DNA of 45,046 nt. Source: an uncultured Clostridia bacterium (GTDB taxonomy: Bacteria; Bacillota; Clostridia; Christensenellales; UBA1242). Each line of letters begins with the position of its first letter. The first letter of the stretch is position 1. Below the pieces are notes generated by a model, which was not told the origin of the DNA, ran no database searches, and was given only the letters and a program-made list of their open reading frames with translations. The DNA lies in contig CAKNRR010000011.1 of NCBI GenBank assembly GCA_930990975.1, positions 1 to 45,046 on the forward strand, written 5' to 3'. This document shows positions 42,020-45,046 of the stretch, one piece after another. The position numbers and the translations under genes were made by a program.

Positions 42020-43478
42020 TTAACATCTCCTCCTTAATTTTGTTTATTATGTGAATATATTTATTAAAAGGTTCTATGGTTATCAAACTATTTACTAAAT
42101 CTTTCATTTCAAGACCTGCTTTCTCCCCATTCTCAATATATTCCATCATTTCTTTGAAAATAAATTCATCATTTGGTTGCTGTGAAGCAATATTACCTTT
42201 ACTTACATCAACATAGACAGCATCATAAGGAAAAGAATCCTGAATTAAATTTATAAATTTTTCAAACTTACTTTTTTCTTCTATAGTTAAAGAATTTTCA
42301 TATTGTTTTACAATTGGGTGATTTTGATTGATTTGATATGAATAATTTCCTCTATTTTCAATTTTAACCCAAACAGAATTTATATTTTTTGAGTTAACAT
42401 TTCTACCTCGATATGTAAAAACTTTTTCACTTTTATCTACAATATTTTTTATAATATTGCATAAATTAATTTTAATAACATCAGGTAAATTAGCAGAAGA
42501 TTTTTTTATATCTATTTGCCAAATTGAATCTAATGTATTAGGTATATCTACCATAACTCTTGCTAATTTAAATAGCTCTTCTTGTCTTGACATCTTAAAC
42601 CAAGTTCCCCACTTAATTAACCTTTTATTCCTATAAATATAAAAACCTTGGTTTCTCTTAAACCCATCTTCTCCACCAACCATATATTTATCTTGTTGCG
42701 ATAATTTGCTAAAATGTGGTAATATGTAGGGTTTTACAAGTATTTTTTCTCCAAATATTTCCAATGGTTCCAAAGGTAATACTTGTGTAGCAGTATGATA
42801 ACTTAAAAATGGATCTAATGGTTTAAGTTTGTTATTATTTACAAATATATTAACTCCATGTTGTGGGTCCTCGTAAGATAAATATCTATGGAATACTAAT
42901 GATAAGTGGTACATTAAATCATTGGTTTTTTCATTTAAACTATCCGATAAAGATATAGAACTTTCTTTTATATAATCAAAATTTTGCCATAAGACTATTG
43001 TCCCACTTTCTAAATTACTTAATTTTTCAATCATTGGAATGCTTGCATTAATTTCGTCTTTCTCAAATATAATCAATTTCCAAGATTTGGTCTTATTTAT
43101 ATAATCTAAATCCCAACAACAAGCATTTATTACCCCATTTTTTTTAGAAATTACCGTTAGTTTTCTACATTGAGATAAAGAAGCTGTTTTCATACCTAAT
43201 CCAAATCTACCCAAATCATTTGAATCTCTTGTTTTATTTGGATTATCGCTACCGTATCTCATTGCATTTTGCAAATCAATTAAATTCATTCCAAAGCCAT
43301 CATCCAATATAGCGACATATGGACTGTCGTAAGCATTTATATCAACATATATATTTTTTGCTATTGCACTTATACTATTGTCTATTATATCAGCAACAGC
43401 AGTCTCAAATGAATAGCCAATAGATCTAGTTGATTCTATTAAATTAGGTGCTAGCGGCAACATATCAATATCTTTCAT
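42009..43478 (-). CDS. MORC/MutL-type GHKL ATPase
   Basis: A 489-aa protein whose first 200 residues are a GHKL ATPase. The N box is ETAVADIIDNSISA with Asn34, motif II is DDGFGM (59-64), and motif III is GRFGLGMKTAS (90-100). The next region (WQNFDY, then HRYLSYEDPQHGVNIFVNN) fits the second domain of MORC and MutL-like proteins. The C-terminus is helical. Such ATPases close like a clamp on DNA. It is the first gene of the seven-gene operon, has TTGGAG before the ATG and an extended -10 promoter upstream. In restriction-like operons it may be the DNA-sensing clamp. Confidence 0.9.
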   Translation of the reverse strand: MKDIDMLPLAPNLIESTRSIGYSFETAVADIIDNSISAIAKNIYVDINAYDSPYVAILDDGFGMNLIDLQNAMRYGSDNPNKTRDSNDLGRFGLGMKTASLSQCRKLTVISKKNGVINACCWDLDYINKTKSWKLIIFEKDEINASIPMIEKLSNLESGTIVLWQNFDYIKESSISLSDSLNEKTNDLMYHLSLVFHRYLSYEDPQHGVNIFVNNNKLKPLDPFLSYHTATQVLPLEPLEIFGEKILVKPYILPHFSKLSQQDKYMVGGEDGFKRNQGFYIYRNKRLIKWGTWFKMSRQEELFKLARVMVDIPNTLDSIWQIDIKKSSANLPDVIKINLCNIIKNIVDKSEKVFTYRGRNVNSKNINSVWVKIENRGNYSYQINQNHPIVKQYENSLTIEEKSKFEKFINLIQDSFPYDAVYVDVSKGNIASQQPNDEFIFKEMMEYIENGEKAGLEMKDLVNSLITIEPFNKYIHIINKIKEEMLNDK

Positions 43479-43505
43479 ATTATCTCCAATAACTTTTCTA
43501 TTTTA

Positions 43506-43514
43506 AGTATACCA
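43506..43514 (-). promoter_or_regulatory. Extended -10 promoter of the MORC-Z1 operon
   Basis: On the minus strand TGGTATACT is an extended -10 element 28 bases upstream of the ATG. No good -35 is seen. It lies between the SLOG remnant and the operon, so the operon can be transcribed independently of it. Confidence 0.6.
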
Positions 43515-43591
43515 TATATTTTTACAAAATGTTTAAAATTTTCATAAAAAATTACCAAAATCTTTAATATATAAATATTAATTTAATAACA

Positions 43592-44164
43592 TTATTTAAA
43601 TTGAAGTAAATCAATAACAATTATTGGTTTCTTTAGTGATTTCGCATAATCTAATGTCTTTTTAGTTCCTCCATTCTTACCATTAAATAATGCAATTACA
43701 AGTGATGAATTATTAATCATATACTGATTACGCTCGAACATACACTTTGGACCAATGTAATCATCGTAAATACATCTTACACCATCTAATTTTGATAATA
43801 TATTTTTTTACTTTTGTTTGTCTTTTTCGTTCCAAAGTTTATCTTGTGTCTTACACGGAATAGCTCCAATTAATTTTATATTTGGGTATTCTTTTTTTAA
43901 TTGCAAAATAATTTCCGCACATATCATATCAAATCCAAGAGCCATACCCGAAATAAATGTTGTGTAACCATTTTTAATTGCTTTAATTATTTCTTCCTTT
44001 AATTTATTTTTCATTCTAATACATCTCTCATCTTGTTCATTAAATCTCCATGGTAAACTTTGTGGTCTATGACCAGTAAAACAGCAAACTTTATTTGATA
44101 ATTTATTATCTAACTCTTTTAATTTATTTTTCAATCCAAATATATTTTTAGATAACATATTCAT
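43592..44164 (-). pseudogene. SLOG (DUF1273/YpsA-like) gene split by an in-frame stop
   Basis: The first 118 residues read as a SLOG/DUF1273 Rossmann domain: CCFTGHRPQSLPW, then TTFISGMALGFDMICAEIIL and IGAIPCKTQDKLWNE. A TAA at 43808-43810 ends this frame. The same frame continues without another stop for 71 more residues to 43592, including RNQYMINNSSLVIALFN and GGTKKTLDYAKSLKKPI, the conserved C-terminal half. The full 190 aa is the usual family length, so a single nonsense change or sequencing error has broken the gene. SLOG proteins sense nucleotide ligands in defence systems or act as DprA-like proteins. GGAG precedes the ATG, and it starts the operon side of the divergent promoter region. 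Confidence 0.85.
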
Positions 44165-44178
44165 AAATCTCCTAGATA

Positions 44179-44249
44179 ATTATGTTTTTACATATATATA
44201 ATAACATAAAAATGTTCTTTCTCAATAAAAAATATTATGTTTTTACATA
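44179..44249. promoter_or_regulatory. Repeated operator-like sites in the divergent control region
   Basis: The 16-base sequence ATTATGTTTTTACATA is exactly repeated at 44179-44194 and 44234-44249, 55 bases apart. Each contains the dyad TATGT-TTTT-ACATA. A third palindrome, AACAT-AAAA-ATGTT, lies at 44203-44216. They flank and fill the leftward promoter at 44198-44225, and the second copy also fits the -35 region for the rightward gene. The likely binder is the adjacent 80-aa HTH protein. Confidence 0.7.
44198..44225 (-). promoter_or_regulatory. Leftward promoter before the SLOG remnant
   Basis: On the minus strand TTGAGA (44220-44225) and TATTAT (44198-44203) are 16 bases apart, about 34 bases from the SLOG start. 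One operator-like copy covers the transcription start region and another lies just upstream of the -35, so a bound repressor could shut it off. Confidence 0.65.
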
Positions 44250-44334
44250 ATTATTTATAAAAATGGCTATGTTAAACTATACCTAGTTAAATACATAATT
44301 ACATAGTTAAAATAAATATTGGAGTTGATAGAAT

Positions 44335-44577
44335 ATGAAAGTGTCACAAGCAGTTGCTACAAGAATTAGAGAAATATTATCTCAAAAACAAATGTCGCAA
44401 TATAGATTGGAAATGAATTCTGGATTAAGTAAAGGAACATTAACTTCTTTAATGTATGCAAGATATAAAGGTGTAAATCTTACAACTTTAATTATAGTCA
44501 TAAGAACACTTGGCATATCCATTGATGAATTCTTTAATAGTCCATTATTTAGTGAAGAAAATTTAGACATTGAATAA
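44335..44577 (+). CDS. Small HTH (Cro/CI-type) regulator, controller-like
   Basis: An 80-aa protein that is nearly all helix-turn-helix: IREILSQKQMSQYRLEMNS, GLSKGTLTSLMYARYKGVNL, then TLGISIDEFF. This size and fold match Cro/CI-type regulators and the C (controller) proteins of restriction-modification systems. It is divergent from the SLOG-MORC-Z1 genes across a region with repeated palindromes, so control of the defence operon is likely. GGAG is ten bases before the ATG. Could also be an ordinary phage-like repressor. Confidence 0.85.
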   Translation: MKVSQAVATRIREILSQKQMSQYRLEMNSGLSKGTLTSLMYARYKGVNLTTLIIVIRTLGISIDEFFNSPLFSEENLDIE

Positions 44578-44594
44578 ATTAAATATTTCATATT

Positions 44595-44640
44595 AAAAAA
44601 AGAGAGAATGGAAAAATTTTTCCATTCTCTTTTGTGTTTT
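44595..44640 (+). terminator. Terminator of the HTH regulator gene
   Basis: A perfect 14-bp palindrome (AGAGAATGGAAAAA at 44603-44616, TTTTTCCATTCTCT at 44617-44630), flanked by an A run and T-rich sequence. It is 25 bases after the stop. Confidence 0.8.
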
Positions 44641-44746
44641 GCACTTATGGTAGAACACAACAAAATTGACATTTTAACTTATAGTTAAAGCCATTTGGTA
44701 AGTTAAAATTCAATCGTTATCTTTAATTAATTTCACTCCAAGTTTT

Positions 44747-44997
44747 GAAATTTTACTATTTCACCAAATAAAATTTGACAACAAATATTTTTGATTTTAG
44801 ATGATTTTAGGCAATTTTATATGGTAAAACAGGTGCATTTTACCCCTAAAAAATAGGCATTTGTTGTCAACTGTTGTCAATTTACTATTTTTTTGACAAC
44901 AATTCTCGTTTTTGTTAACTAACAAAACTCTTTATTAATAAGGGTTTTAATCATATTGAGTTCAATTCCTTATCTTAAATATTCAAAACTTGGTAAA
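44747..44997 (+). repeat. Element-end segment, copy 2
   Basis: The right-hand homologue of 7204-7434. Matching blocks are TTTTAGGCA (44805-44813), CATTTG-TTGTCAACTG-TTGTCAA (44858-44880), ACAACAA (44896-44902), TTTTTGT (44909-44915), TTTTAA (44945-44950) and CTTGGTAA (44989-44996). This copy has additional TTGACAAC motifs (near 44775 and 44893), giving at least four TGTCAA-type sites in both orientations. These are good candidates for integrase arm sites. The whole stretch 44640-45046 holds no gene, and beyond 44997 the two copies no longer match. Confidence 0.7.
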
Positions 44998-45046
44998 GGC
45001 TCGATTTCTTTTTAATTCTAATATACTTTTTCTATCGGTCGCATCC

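Noticed and set aside
43808-43810. Alternative genetic code to explain the in-frame TAA in the SLOG gene
   Set aside because: TAA serves as the normal stop for many intact genes here, including the HTH regulator and AIPR neighbours. A code change is not supported.
44382-44672. Open frame of 96 aa on the minus strand over the HTH gene
   Set aside because: It is antisense to a clear HTH gene, crosses its terminator palindrome and has no ribosome binding site or recognisable protein features.
44926-44954. AAAAC-CCTTA-like inverted match to the tRNA terminator at 7591-7632
   Set aside because: The match is short, imperfect and in inverted orientation, whereas an att pair for an integrated element should be direct. 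It is probably chance in AT-rich DNA.

Overview
The window is AT-rich DNA with Shine-Dalgarno-led genes, translational coupling through ATGA and TAATG overlaps, tRNA-Thr(GGT) with an encoded CCA, and a LexA-type gene under an exact GAAC-N4-GTTC (DinR-type) box. Together with Gram-positive conjugation families (MobL-like relaxase, TraG/VirD4, a VirB4 with membrane segments, a possible VirB6-like protein), this points to a low-GC Bacillota, plausibly gut-associated. The species cannot be told from the sequence. Nearly every gene lies on the minus strand. The exceptions are the tRNA, one lipoprotein gene and one small HTH gene.

Layout. (1) 1-7.1 kb is a defence cluster: a sigma-region-4-like HTH gene, an ApeA-like HEPN protein, a single-chain MmeI-like (type IIL) restriction-modification enzyme, and an AbiL-like pair (RloA-type ATPase and RloB nuclease-like protein) with its own consensus promoter. 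(2) 7.2-7.43 kb is a gene-free segment homologous, in the same orientation, to the last 250 bases of the window. (3) 7.5-9.6 kb holds tRNA-Thr and an AbrB-type regulator plus ABC exporter operon. (4) 9.6-33.4 kb is an integrative and conjugative element backbone: integrase, excisionase, a C5 methyltransferase, a primase-like protein, a run of small ICE accessory proteins, an LtrC/ArdC-like protein, VirB4, a short membrane protein, an inverted lipoprotein gene, a large secreted Ig-like protein, VirD4, relaxase, a mobilization accessory protein, a sigma-like factor, HTH regulators and a LexA-like SOS repressor. (5) 33.5-44.6 kb is a second defence island. It is a tightly packed seven-gene operon (MORC/MutL-type ATPase, Z1 helicase-like ATPase, DUF4420 PD-(D/E)XK nuclease, AIPR protein, an unknown 163-aa protein and two tandem paralogous C5 methyltransferases), preceded by a SLOG gene broken by an in-frame stop and faced by a divergent 80-aa HTH gene with repeated operator-like sites. 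(6) 44.7-45.0 kb is the second copy of the end segment.

How it fits together. The backbone moves the element (integrase and excisionase, relaxase, VirD4, VirB4), possibly under SOS control through the LexA-like repressor. The two defence cargos each sit just inside a copy of the same end sequence, suggesting two related elements side by side, or one element bounded by related ends. The most interesting locus is the MORC-Z1-DUF4420-AIPR-methyltransferase operon. Its components match a restriction-like gene neighbourhood predicted from comparative genomics (MutL/MORC ATPases in restriction-modification systems). The unknown 163-aa member, the paired methyltransferases, the SLOG remnant and the divergent controller-like regulator deserve study.

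Limits: no att core was resolved, no peptidoglycan hydrolase or VirB8-like gene was seen, and all family names rest on reading motifs by eye.
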